Position numbers and translations under genes: made by a program. Below, piece by piece: positions 1 to 7,900 of a stretch of 10,932 bases of DNA (positions are counted from its first letter, which is position 1; every line of letters begins with the position of its first letter). The DNA comes from UBA1858 sp963926275 (GTDB taxonomy: Bacteria > Pseudomonadota > Gammaproteobacteria > UBA4575), in NCBI GenBank assembly GCA_963926275.1, contig CAWUWP010000013.1:1-10932 (forward strand), read 5' to 3'. Below the pieces are notes generated by a model. It was given only the letters and a program-made list of their open reading frames with translations, was not told the DNA's origin and searched no databases.

Positions 1-1
1 A

Positions 2-301
2 GGACATTTTCCTAATACACCGGTGTTTCCAGGGGTGCTAATACTTGAGGCATTAGCGCAAGTATCTGGTGTTTTAGTATTAAGTGATCCGAAGTTGAAG
101 CCTGAGAATGAAAGTTTATTTTTATTTGTAGGCATAGATAATGCTCGTTTTAAGCGTCCAGTTGTTCCTGGTGATCAGTTGCAACTAGAATCACGTTTAA
201 CTAGAATGAAAAGAAATTACGGTGTATTTGAAACTAACGCATTTGTTGATGGTGAATTAGTGACCAGCGCAGAACTGAAGTGTATGTTTAAAGACTTATA
301 A
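2..301 (+). CDS. fabZ: 3-hydroxyacyl-[ACP] dehydratase FabZ, 3' part (5' end outside window)
   Basis: FabZ dehydrates (3R)-3-hydroxyacyl-ACP to trans-2-enoyl-ACP in type II fatty-acid synthesis, in the cytoplasm. Reading in frame from base 2 gives GHFPNTPVFPGVLILEALAQ, the hot-dog-fold active-site segment. The catalytic His codon is at 5-7 and the catalytic Glu codon (in LILEA) at 47-49. The C-terminal half follows, with a typical FabZ segment around VVPGDQL and a TAA stop at 299-301. About 99 codons are present; E. coli FabZ has 151, so roughly 50 N-terminal residues lie upstream. A GTG at base 23 lies inside the active-site motif and is not a start. lpxA begins 2 nt after the stop, which suggests co-transcription, and lpxD would be expected just upstream (inference). 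FabZ and LpxA share the 3-hydroxyacyl-ACP pool, so this pairing sets the balance between phospholipid and lipid A. Identification is secure. Confidence 0.96.
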   Translation, partial: GHFPNTPVFPGVLILEALAQVSGVLVLSDPKLKPENESLFLFVGIDNARFKRPVVPGDQLQLESRLTRMKRNYGVFETNAFVDGELVTSAELKCMFKDL

Positions 302-303
302 AT

Positions 304-1113
304 ATGGAAAGCACGGATACATTGCACCAAACCATAGAGGATGTAATTCATCCAACTGCAATCGTTGATGCCAGTGCAAAGTTAGCTAGCGGGGTCAGTA
401 TTGGTCCATATAGCGTTATTGGTGCGCATGTAGAAATTGGTGAGAACACTTCCATTGGACCTCATGTTGTCATCCAGGGTCCAACGAAGATAGGTAAAGA
501 AAATCAGATTTTTCAATTTTCATCGATTGGTGAAATACCTCAAGATAAAAAATTTGCAGGTGAAAATAGCCAGTTAGTGATTGGTAACAATAATACCATT
601 CGAGAATTCTGTACGATTAATAAAGGCACTAATGCTGATCAGGGTTCGACTATTATTGGGAATGATAATTGGATTATGGCCTATGTACATATTGCGCATG
701 ATTGCGTGATTGGGAATAACGCAACCTTTTCTAATGGCGCCTCATTGGCTGGGCATGTCATCGTAGATGACTTTGCTGTGTTGGGTGGTTTTACTTTGGT
801 GCATCAATTTTGTCACATAGGTGCTCATTCGTTCTGTGGAATGGGGACAGCTTTAAATAAAGATCTCCCGCCTTATATGATGGCTTCTGGTAATTTAGCG
901 AAAGCATTTGGTCTTAATAAAGAAGGCTTGCGTCGTCGTGAATTTGGTGAAGATGTGATTCAAGGGCTTCATCAAGCCTATAAGGGTTTGATCGTTTCAA
1001 GGAATTCTCGTGCAGAGCAATTCGAAAAAATAAAAGCTCTCACTGAGCAGTTTAGTGAAGTGCGAGAATTTGTAGAGTTTATTGAAAATAGTCAGCGCGG
1101 TACTGTCCGCTAA
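304..1113 (+). CDS. lpxA: LpxA acyltransferase, probably acting on UDP-GlcNAc3N with a short acyl donor
   Basis: LpxA catalyses the first acylation of lipid A synthesis, moving a 3-hydroxyacyl chain from ACP to the 3-position of UDP-GlcNAc or its 3-amino analogue, in the cytoplasm. The 269-residue protein has a hexapeptide-repeat left-handed beta-helix over about residues 15-190 and a helical C-terminal domain. Compared from memory with E. coli LpxA (262 residues), the offset is a constant +7. Catalytic His125 corresponds to H132, and His122, His144 and His160 to H129, H151 and H167. Gln73 corresponds to Q80, Asn198 to N205 and Arg204 to R211. Two positions differ: E. coli His99 is N106, and the acyl-ruler Gly173 is M180, as in Pseudomonas aeruginosa, whose enzyme prefers C10. 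The ATG at 304 lacks a Shine-Dalgarno motif; a TTG at 322 would give nearly the E. coli length. The neighbouring gnnA/gnnB-like genes suggest the substrate is the 3-amino sugar nucleotide (inference). Confidence 0.95.
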   Translation: MESTDTLHQTIEDVIHPTAIVDASAKLASGVSIGPYSVIGAHVEIGENTSIGPHVVIQGPTKIGKENQIFQFSSIGEIPQDKKFAGENSQLVIGNNNTIREFCTINKGTNADQGSTIIGNDNWIMAYVHIAHDCVIGNNATFSNGASLAGHVIVDDFAVLGGFTLVHQFCHIGAHSFCGMGTALNKDLPPYMMASGNLAKAFGLNKEGLRRREFGEDVIQGLHQAYKGLIVSRNSRAEQFEKIKALTEQFSEVREFVEFIENSQRGTVR

Positions 1114-1147
1114 TTCTAGCTGGCTAGTATTATTGCTCGTTGAGCAA
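1111..1147. terminator. Two small adjacent hairpins at the lpxA/lpxB convergent junction (possible weak terminator)
   Basis: The stop codons of lpxA and lpxB face each other with only two bases between them. Bases 1111-1132 form an imperfect inverted repeat (arms 1111-1120 and 1123-1132, one mismatch). Bases 1133-1147 form a perfect 6-bp stem (TTGCTC / GAGCAA) around a 3-nt loop, inside the lpxB 3' end. Neither has a convincing T-run on either strand, so a role in termination is only a possibility. Confidence 0.25.
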
Positions 1148-2225
1148 GTTCCTTAGAGTTTATTCCCGAGCTTAACTTAGCGTGAATTTCTTCGCGGTTT
1201 TTGGTCATCTTTTCATTTGTTTGATCGTCATTAACTAGCTCAGTAAGCGAGTTGGAAAGTGATTCAGCAGTAGCATCGTTCTGAATTAATTCAGTATATG
1301 CGCGCCTGTTTAAAATAATATTAGCTAAACAGATGTGTGTAACATTGACCATGTGGCCAAATAATTTATACGTCACCGGTGAAATCTTGTAGATCACGAC
1401 CATCGCTTTACCCATTAATGCTGTTTGTAATGTCGCAGTACCCGACGCAATAGCAAACACTTGGCATTGTCGAATTGCACCGTAAAAATTACCTTTTTGG
1501 TAGCGAATAGGTAAATTGTATTTATTGTAGCTCTTGAGGTCATCGATATTTACGCCGGGAGCTACAGGTAAAATGAACTTAAGCTCAGGGTGTTGCTTAA
1601 GTAGCTGTTGAGCAGCATCAATCATCACAGGAAGTAGTTTTTTAATTTCATTTTTACGGCTGCCGGGTAGTAATCCAATCGTCGTAACTTGAGTCGATGT
1701 ATTGTCATCAGAATTGTAAATGGCATCAACATCATTCAATAAAGGGTGGCGAACAAGGCACACAGGCACATTTTCTTTTTCATAGAAATCCAGTTCAAAC
1801 GGGAATAAAACGGCCATTAAATCTACGCATTTTTTAATTTTCTTCACTCGCCCTGTGCGCCATGCCCATACTTGAGGGCTGACATAAAACAACACTTTAA
1901 TACCCAGGCTTTTTGCATAGGCAGCGAGTTTTAAGTTGAACTCGGGGTAATCAATAAGGATCAGTAAAGCTGGCTTGTTAGATTTAATGTGTTTCTTGAG
2001 TATGGATAATATGCGGCGTAAGCGCGGGTAATGTTTTAATACTTCTGCTATGCCAACCACCGAGGTTTCGCTGACATCAAACAGCGTTTGTACGCCGGCT
2101 TCACGCATTGTCTGTCCGCCGATACCAGACAATGTGATGTGTTTGTTGATGCTAGTTAATTCGCTTGCTAATTTCCCACCAAGCAAATCACCCGATACTT
2201 CGCCAGCAACAATAACAATATTCAT
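1116..2225 (-). CDS. lpxB: Lipid-A-disaccharide synthase LpxB
   Basis: LpxB (glycosyltransferase family GT19) is a membrane-associated enzyme that joins a UDP-2,3-diacyl-glucosamine to a 2,3-diacyl-glucosamine 1-phosphate (lipid X) to form the beta-1,6 lipid A disaccharide. The 369-residue protein (E. coli 382) carries the family signatures in order: GEVSGD at 8-13, VGIAEVL at 57-63, IDYPEFN at 91-97, YVSPQVWAWR at 114-123, LLPGSR at 185-190 and ASGTATLQ at 260-267. The usual GHP or GHT motif reads RHP, with Arg at 159. It is the last gene of a minus-strand unit, 12 nt downstream of the aminotransferase stop, and runs against lpxA. In most gammaproteobacteria it follows lpxA on the same strand, so this orientation is unusual. 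If gnnA/gnnB act as proposed, its substrates carry an amide at the 3-position. No Shine-Dalgarno motif precedes the ATG. Confidence 0.96.
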   Translation of the reverse strand: MNIVIVAGEVSGDLLGGKLASELTSINKHITLSGIGGQTMREAGVQTLFDVSETSVVGIAEVLKHYPRLRRILSILKKHIKSNKPALLILIDYPEFNLKLAAYAKSLGIKVLFYVSPQVWAWRTGRVKKIKKCVDLMAVLFPFELDFYEKENVPVCLVRHPLLNDVDAIYNSDDNTSTQVTTIGLLPGSRKNEIKKLLPVMIDAAQQLLKQHPELKFILPVAPGVNIDDLKSYNKYNLPIRYQKGNFYGAIRQCQVFAIASGTATLQTALMGKAMVVIYKISPVTYKLFGHMVNVTHICLANIILNRRAYTELIQNDATAESLSNSLTELVNDDQTNEKMTKNREEIHAKLSSGINSKELAQRAIILAS

Positions 2226-2237
2226 TCGCTGTGTTTG

Positions 2238-3344
2238 CTAACCAAGCTGTTGCTGGAAAACGCTAATAATTCTATCAATCTGTTCAGATGATAGTTCTGG
2301 GTACATCGGTAGCGAAAGACAGTTAGCAGAAATATTTTCAGTAATAGGCAGTGACACCGCAGGTTTATTATTTGTAAAAGCAATCTGCTGGTGTAGACCT
2401 TTAGGGTAATAAATGGCAGAAGCTATTTTTTGTTCACCTAGCGCTGCATGTAGTTTGTCTCGGCTAGTGTCTTGAATTGTATATTGATGATAGACATGAA
2501 TACTGTCGGTAGACTCGCTAGGTGTGGTTATACCTAATGCTGTTAATGCTTTTGTATATTTACTGGCGTTGGCATGACGTTGCTGATTATATTGGTCTAT
2601 GCGTTTTAATTTAATGCGTAATATGGCCGCTTGCATTTCATCTAAGCGGCTGTTGTAACCGACAATGGTGTGTTCGTACCTTACTGGACTACCATGATTG
2701 CGTAGCAGCTTTAATGTGTCTGCGATTTTGTCATCGGCTGTGCTAATCATGCCACCGTCACCATAGCAACCAAGATTCTTGCTTGGGAAAAAGCTAAAGC
2801 AACTGATGTCACCTAAGGTGCCTGTTTTTTTGCCTTTATAACTGGCGCCAAATGATTGAGCGCAGTCTTCTACTAAAAATATATCTTTATCTTTAATGAG
2901 TGATTTTATGGCATCGATATCAGCAGTTAAACCAAATAAATGCACGACAATCACGGCACGTGTTTTATCTGTAAGCACCTCTTTGATGCAGGCGGGATCT
3001 ATATTTAATGTAACAGGGTCTATATCCGCGAATACCGGCGTAGCCCCGACATAGCGAATCGCTTCTGCAGTCGCTGCAAACGTGAATGAAGGACAAATGA
3101 CTTCGTCACCTGGCCCTACACCTAATGCGCGTAATGCAAGATGCAAAGCATCTGTGCCAGACGAGCAGCTAACAGAATGCTTGATGTTTAAATAGGCTGA
3201 TACTTCATCTTCTAATGCATGAACACTAGGGCCCATGATGAAAGCAGTATTTTCTAAAGTCTCGTTAAGCGCACTTTGTACTTCTTCTTTTATTGAATGA
3301 TATTGCAGACGCAAATCAACCATAGGGATGGGTGTTGAATTCAT
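2238..3344 (-). CDS. gnnB: DegT/DnrJ/EryC1 (GnnB-like) sugar-nucleotide 3-aminotransferase
   Basis: This is a PLP-dependent sugar aminotransferase of the DegT/DnrJ/EryC1/StrS family, 368 residues, full length. Visible features are the N-terminal VDLRLQY segment, the phosphate-binding SSGTDA at 61-66, ED at 159-160 (Asp160 pairing with the pyridine nitrogen), FFPSKNLG with the Schiff-base lysine K189, the YGDGG loop at 194-198, and GYNSRLDEMQAA at 229-240. By position and partner the likely job is that of GnnB: transamination of UDP-3-keto-GlcNAc, with glutamate as amino donor, to UDP-GlcNAc3N for lipid A. The sequence also resembles WbpE-type enzymes that aminate 3-keto-UDP-GlcNAc uronate for O-antigen. 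Family membership is seen directly; the substrate is inferred from its place between lpxA and lpxB. It starts 5 nt after the dehydrogenase stop, so the two are probably co-transcribed. Confidence 0.85.
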   Translation of the reverse strand: MNSTPIPMVDLRLQYHSIKEEVQSALNETLENTAFIMGPSVHALEDEVSAYLNIKHSVSCSSGTDALHLALRALGVGPGDEVICPSFTFAATAEAIRYVGATPVFADIDPVTLNIDPACIKEVLTDKTRAVIVVHLFGLTADIDAIKSLIKDKDIFLVEDCAQSFGASYKGKKTGTLGDISCFSFFPSKNLGCYGDGGMISTADDKIADTLKLLRNHGSPVRYEHTIVGYNSRLDEMQAAILRIKLKRIDQYNQQRHANASKYTKALTALGITTPSESTDSIHVYHQYTIQDTSRDKLHAALGEQKIASAIYYPKGLHQQIAFTNNKPAVSLPITENISANCLSLPMYPELSSEQIDRIISVFQQQLG

Positions 3345-3349
3345 ATTGA

Positions 3350-4279
3350 TTACTTGGCGTTATGTAGTTGGATCGTGTTGGCGATTTGATTGGCTGTATG
3401 CAGAGCACGCAAACCGTCAGTGCCTGAAACAAGAGGTTGGGTGTCGTTAGCGATGCAATCTAAAAAATGAGTGATTTCAGCTAATAGCGCATCGGATTTT
3501 TCAAAATTAAAACTTTGCGCATTGATTTCACTATTTTCGCGTGTATACACTTTTAACTCGTGGATTCCGAGGTCAGCAGAAAAGTAAGCATTGCCTTGGA
3601 ATAAGCGTAATTTGCGTTCACTTTTAGTGCTCACTCGGCTAGCAGTGACATTCGCCACACAGCCATTGGTGAATGTGATGCGTGCGTTAGCAATGTCAAT
3701 GTCATCAGACAGCACACTCATACCTGAGGCTTGAATGGATTCGATATCAGACTTCACAATACTAAGAATAATATCAATATCATGAATCATTAGATCCAGC
3801 ACAACATTGACATCGGTGCCACGTGCCTTGAAGGGTGACAAGCGTTGAGACTCGATGAACTTAGGCTGCTGCATATGCTCATCCATCGCCAACACGGTGG
3901 GGTTAAAACGTTCAATATGGCCTATTTGAAGAATGCAGTGCTGATCTTTGGCAATTTTAATCAGCTCTTCAGCTTGTTCAGTGGTCGAAGTCATGGGCTT
4001 TTCTAGCAACACATGCTTGCCACGCGACAAGAACTGTTTGGCTATTTCATAATGAAAGGGGGTAGATGTAACGATGCTGACGGCATCAACGTCATCAATT
4101 AATGCAAGAAAATCTGTGCTGGCTTTTGCCTCTGGGTATAAATTAGCCATTTCTTCTACGGTCGATGGATTGCTATCAACCAAGCCAACTAACTGGCAAT
4201 TATCTAACGCCGCATACTTTTGAGCATGAAATTTACCCAAATACCCCGCACCAATGACCGCTATATTCACAATTCCCAT
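3350..4279 (-). CDS. gnnA: Gfo/Idh/MocA (GnnA-like) UDP-GlcNAc 3-dehydrogenase
   Basis: This is a 309-residue NAD(P)-dependent sugar dehydrogenase of the Gfo/Idh/MocA family. An N-terminal Rossmann fold carries GAGYLG at 10-15 and an acidic D35 at the end of the second strand, which favours NAD(H). The signature EKP at 93-95 (K94 likely catalytic) and GHIERFNP at 120-127 follow. The C-terminal domain contains the DLMIHDID segment at 162-169, with a probable catalytic-site H166. By analogy with Acidithiobacillus ferrooxidans GnnA it would oxidise the 3-hydroxyl of UDP-GlcNAc to a ketone for the adjacent aminotransferase. The alternative is a WbpB/WlbA-type uronate dehydrogenase, but no UDP-GlcNAc 6-dehydrogenase or O-antigen gene is nearby. 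It is the first gene of the minus-strand unit and has no Shine-Dalgarno motif. A GTG at codon 4 is a less likely alternative start. Confidence 0.85.
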   Translation of the reverse strand: MGIVNIAVIGAGYLGKFHAQKYAALDNCQLVGLVDSNPSTVEEMANLYPEAKASTDFLALIDDVDAVSIVTSTPFHYEIAKQFLSRGKHVLLEKPMTSTTEQAEELIKIAKDQHCILQIGHIERFNPTVLAMDEHMQQPKFIESQRLSPFKARGTDVNVVLDLMIHDIDIILSIVKSDIESIQASGMSVLSDDIDIANARITFTNGCVANVTASRVSTKSERKLRLFQGNAYFSADLGIHELKVYTRENSEINAQSFNFEKSDALLAEITHFLDCIANDTQPLVSGTDGLRALHTANQIANTIQLHNAK

Positions 4280-4295
4280 TTAACTAAAATTCTGT

Positions 4296-4301
4296 ATTAT
4301 A
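4296..4301 (-). promoter_or_regulatory. Probable -10 element for gnnA-gnnB-lpxB
   Basis: On the minus strand these bases read TATAAT, a perfect -10 hexamer, 17 nt upstream of the gnnA ATG. No good -35 is found at 16-18 nt spacing. Transcription starting near 4288-4290 would leave a leader of only about 10 nt, too short for a normal ribosome-binding site, in keeping with its absence. The rest of the 4280-4400 gap must also hold any rnhB promoter, but I could not choose one. Confidence 0.45.
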
Positions 4302-4400
4302 AAAACATCGCAGTATACGTCCTCTAGCCTAAATATGGGCATCATCGGGTAAAAAAGACTCTTGATTAAAAAGCACTCTAATGTCGTTGAATTCACTGAT

Positions 4401-4976
4401 ATGCAGGTTGATATCAATACCTATGCCGGTATTGATGAAGTTGGGCGTGGTCCGCTGGCAGGGCCCGTGGTTGCGGCTGCGGTGGTACTTGGCGATGGGT
4501 ATGAGTGGCAGCACCTTAAAGACTCGAAGATGTTAACGCCCAAACGACGTGATGCCATCGCAATTGAGATCAGAGAGAATGCATTAGCTTGGGCGATTGG
4601 ACGCTGTGAAGCTGAGGAAATTGACCAATACAATATTTTTAATGCCAGTCTGCTGGCCATGCAGCGAGCCTTTGAGGGCATTTCTCTAGCAACAGAATTA
4701 GCGCTTGTGGATGGTAAGTATAGTCCTGAGCTATCAGTGCAATCATTTGCGGTGATTAAAGGCGACCAACATGTACCGGCTATTAGTGCTGCCTCTATTT
4801 TGGCGAAGGTCATGAGAGATTTAGAAATGTGTGAGTTAGATAAATCTTTTCCACATTACGGGTTTGCAAAACATAAAGGGTATCCTACGGCCTACCATAT
4901 AGATGCGCTCAAACAACATGGTGCCTGTTGTCATCATCGTCGAAGCTTTAAACCGGTTGCCAACGTATTAAAATGA
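4401..4976 (+). CDS. rnhB: Ribonuclease HII
   Basis: RNase HII cuts RNA in RNA-DNA hybrids and incises at single misincorporated ribonucleotides, starting ribonucleotide excision repair. The 191-residue protein (E. coli 198) shows GIDEVGRGPLAGP near the N-terminus with catalytic D12 and E13. LVDG supplies D104, and KGD in front of VPAISAASILAKV supplies D122. The GYPT segment and the C-terminal HHRRSFKPV are typical. I chose the ATG at 4401 because it leaves 9 residues before the GIDEVGRG motif, close to the E. coli spacing. An in-frame TTG at 4362 would add 13 residues with no family resemblance. Neither start has a Shine-Dalgarno motif. The TGA stop overlaps the dnaE ATG (ATGA at 4973-4976), so the pair is probably translationally coupled. 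The pairing with dnaE is widely conserved in gammaproteobacteria. Confidence 0.95.
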   Translation: MQVDINTYAGIDEVGRGPLAGPVVAAAVVLGDGYEWQHLKDSKMLTPKRRDAIAIEIRENALAWAIGRCEAEEIDQYNIFNASLLAMQRAFEGISLATELALVDGKYSPELSVQSFAVIKGDQHVPAISAASILAKVMRDLEMCELDKSFPHYGFAKHKGYPTAYHIDALKQHGACCHHRRSFKPVANVLK

Positions 4977-7900
4977 ATCCGCAATTTGTCCACCTACGGT
5001 TACATAGTGAATTTTCCATTGTTGATGGATTAGTACGCATACCTGCTTTAATGCGCAAGGTTTCTGATTTGGAGATGCCCGCGGTTGCCTTAACTGATTT
5101 CTCGAATTTATTCGCACTGGTTAAATTTTATCGCACTGCTATTTCTAATGGTGTGAAGCCTATTATTGGCGCTGATGTATTGATTTCAGATACAGACATG
5201 AAAGAGCGCTATCGTATTGGGTTGCTGTGCATGGATAACACTGGCTATCGCAATTTAACCGAGTTATTAACGCGTGCTTATTTGGAAGGCCAACATGGCG
5301 GTCAACCAACGATTGATCGCAGCTGGCTGGATGAGTTCAATCAAGGCTTGATAGTGCTATCAGGTGGACGTGAAGGTGATTTAGGTAAGCTGATTCTAAA
5401 GCAAGATAATCCACGCATTGAAGCGGCCGTTAAGCAATGGAAGCAGACTTTCCCAGATCGATTTTTTATCGAGCTACAAAGAACGGGTCGCGAAGGTGAA
5501 GATGTTTATAACGAACGCGCCTTAGAGATTGCTGAAAAAAACAATCTTCCTGTAGTGGCAACAAACGATGTGAGATTTTTAACGACAGATGAGTATGAAG
5601 CACACGAAGTGCGCGTATGTATCAATCAAGGTCGAGTGCTATCAGATCCTCGTCGCGCACGCACTTACAGTGAGCAACAATATTTACGTCCAGTCGATGA
5701 AATGGTGGCGTTATATGCTGATGTACCTTCAGCCATTTCAAATACAATAGAAATAGCTAAACGTTGTAACGTGCGATTAGAGTTTGGCAAAAATGTATTA
5801 CCAGAATTTCCTACCGGTGAACTCTCTACTGATGAGTTTCTGCGAGAACAATCCAAATTAGGATTACAAAATCGCTTGGAAAGAATCAAAGCGTCACGCG
5901 AATCCGTTGATATGGACACCTATGAACAACGATTAGAAAGGGAGCTCGGTGTCATTGAGCGTATGGGCTACCCAGGTTACTTTTTGATTGTCTCTGATTT
6001 TACTAAGTGGGCGCGAGAAAATGGAGTGCCGGTCGGGCCTGGTCGTGGTTCTGGTGCCGGGTCGTTAGTAGCCTATGTGTTAGGTATCACCGATATTGAT
6101 CCACTCGAATATGATTTGTTATTTGAACGCTTCTTGAATCCTGAACGGGTATCAATGCCCGATTTTGATATCGACTTTTGTATGGCGGGGCGTGACCGCG
6201 TGATTGATTATGTCGCGACTCGCTATGGTCGTGAAAAAGTCAGTCAAATTATTACTTACGGCACCATGGCGGCGAAAGCGGTAGTGCGTGATGTCGGTCG
6301 AGTGCTGGGGCATCCTTATGGTTTTGTAGATCGCATTGCTAAAATGGTACCTTTTGAAGTGGGCATGACGTTATCTAAAGCTTTAGAGCAAGAGAAAGAC
6401 TTCAAGCAAATGGTGGATGATGAGGAAGAGGTTGGTACGCTCATTGACATGGCATTGCAACTTGAAGGTCTAGCGCGTAATGCCGGTAAGCATGCAGGAG
6501 GTGTAGTGATTGCACCTTCAAAGTTAACGGATTTCACGCCGCTTTATTGTGAGGCGGGCGGCGCCAATGTTGTTACACAGTTAGATAAAGATGATGTTGA
6601 AGCGATTGGTTTAGTTAAATTCGACTTCTTGGGTTTACGCACGCTCACCATTATTGATCGCACCTTAGATAAAGTGAATGCACGTTTAGAAAAAGAAAAT
6701 AAACCGCCCGTAGATTTAAATGCTTTGCCACTTGATGACGAAGCCACTTATACATTGCTGCAAAATCAACAAACCACGGCCGTATTCCAGTTAGAGTCTG
6801 ACGGCATAAAAGATATTTTAGGTCGCTTAAAACCTGACAAATTTGAAGACGTAGTTGCACTCGTTGCGTTGTATCGGCCGGGGCCATTGCAGTCAGGCAT
6901 GGTGGATGATTTTATTGATCGTAAACATGGTGCGTTAGTTGAGTATCCTCATCCCGATTTAGAGCCAATACTCAATGAAACCTATGGGGTTATTTTGTAT
7001 CAAGAGCAAGTGATGAAAATTGCTCAAGTGCTGGCGAGTTACTCGCTAGGGGGCGCTGATTTGTTGCGTCGTGCCATGGGTAAAAAGAAAGCAGAAGAAA
7101 TGGCAAAGCAACGTGCCATATTTGTTAAAGGTGCGATAGAACGTAATGTAGAAGACACTAATGCAAACTTCATTTTTGACTTAATGGAAAAGTTTGCTGG
7201 CTACGGATTCAATAAATCACACTCTGTTGCTTATGCCATGCTTTCTTATCAGACGGCCTGGTTGAAAGCGCATTTCCCTGCTGAGTTTATGGCGTCAGTG
7301 CTTTCTGCTGATATGGATAACACTGAGAAGGTTGTGCATTTGCGAGAAGAATGCCAGACCATGGGGTTAGATGTATTGCCCCCATGTGTTAATCGTTCTT
7401 ATTATGGTTTCACTGTCACTGAAGATCAGAAAATTGTTTATGGATTGGGTGCCATTAAAGGTGTGGGCGAAGGCGCGATCGAGTCGTTAGTGAAAGAGCG
7501 AGAGAAGGAAGGATTATATGAAACACTTAACGACTTTTGTATGCGGCTAGAAACTCAAAAATTTAATCGCCGCAGTATGGAAGCGATGATTCGCTCGGGT
7601 GGATTAGATTCGTGTGGGCATACACGTGCAACATTGATGCACCACTTACCAAGAGCCATGCAAACGGCTGAGCAGCATCATCGTAATGATGACATTGGAC
7701 AGAATGATATGTTTGGTGGCGGCCAAGTCGTCGCACGTGAAGGGGTAATTGAAGAAAAGCCAGAGTGGGATGAAGATTCTTTGTTAGCCGCGGAACGTGA
7801 AACATTAGGCTTGTATTTTTCCGGTCATCCTGTGGATCAATATCGTGACGAGCTAGCGAGCCTGGTGGGTAAAACGTTGAAAGATCGTTTAGCGCAACCG

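Noticed and set aside
2238..4279. The dehydrogenase/aminotransferase pair as O-antigen genes (WbpB/WbpE-like, diaminouronate pathway).
   Set aside because: No UDP-GlcNAc 6-dehydrogenase, acetyltransferase or glycosyltransferase is nearby, while lpxA and lpxB flank the pair. I keep it as an alternative that only phylogeny or assay can exclude.
4362..4400. Extended rnhB start at TTG 4362.
   Set aside because: It adds 13 residues not resembling the RNase HII N-terminus and has no ribosome-binding site; ATG 4401 gives normal family length.
4973..5010. Active PHP metal-dependent phosphatase/exonuclease in DnaE.
   Set aside because: The first motif has Arg in place of a metal-binding His, as in E. 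coli DnaE, so an intrinsic nuclease is unlikely.
5665..7805. Several open frames of 60-85 codons antisense to dnaE.
   Set aside because: They lie entirely inside a conserved gene, have no recognisable protein features or ribosome-binding sites, and look like codon-bias shadows.
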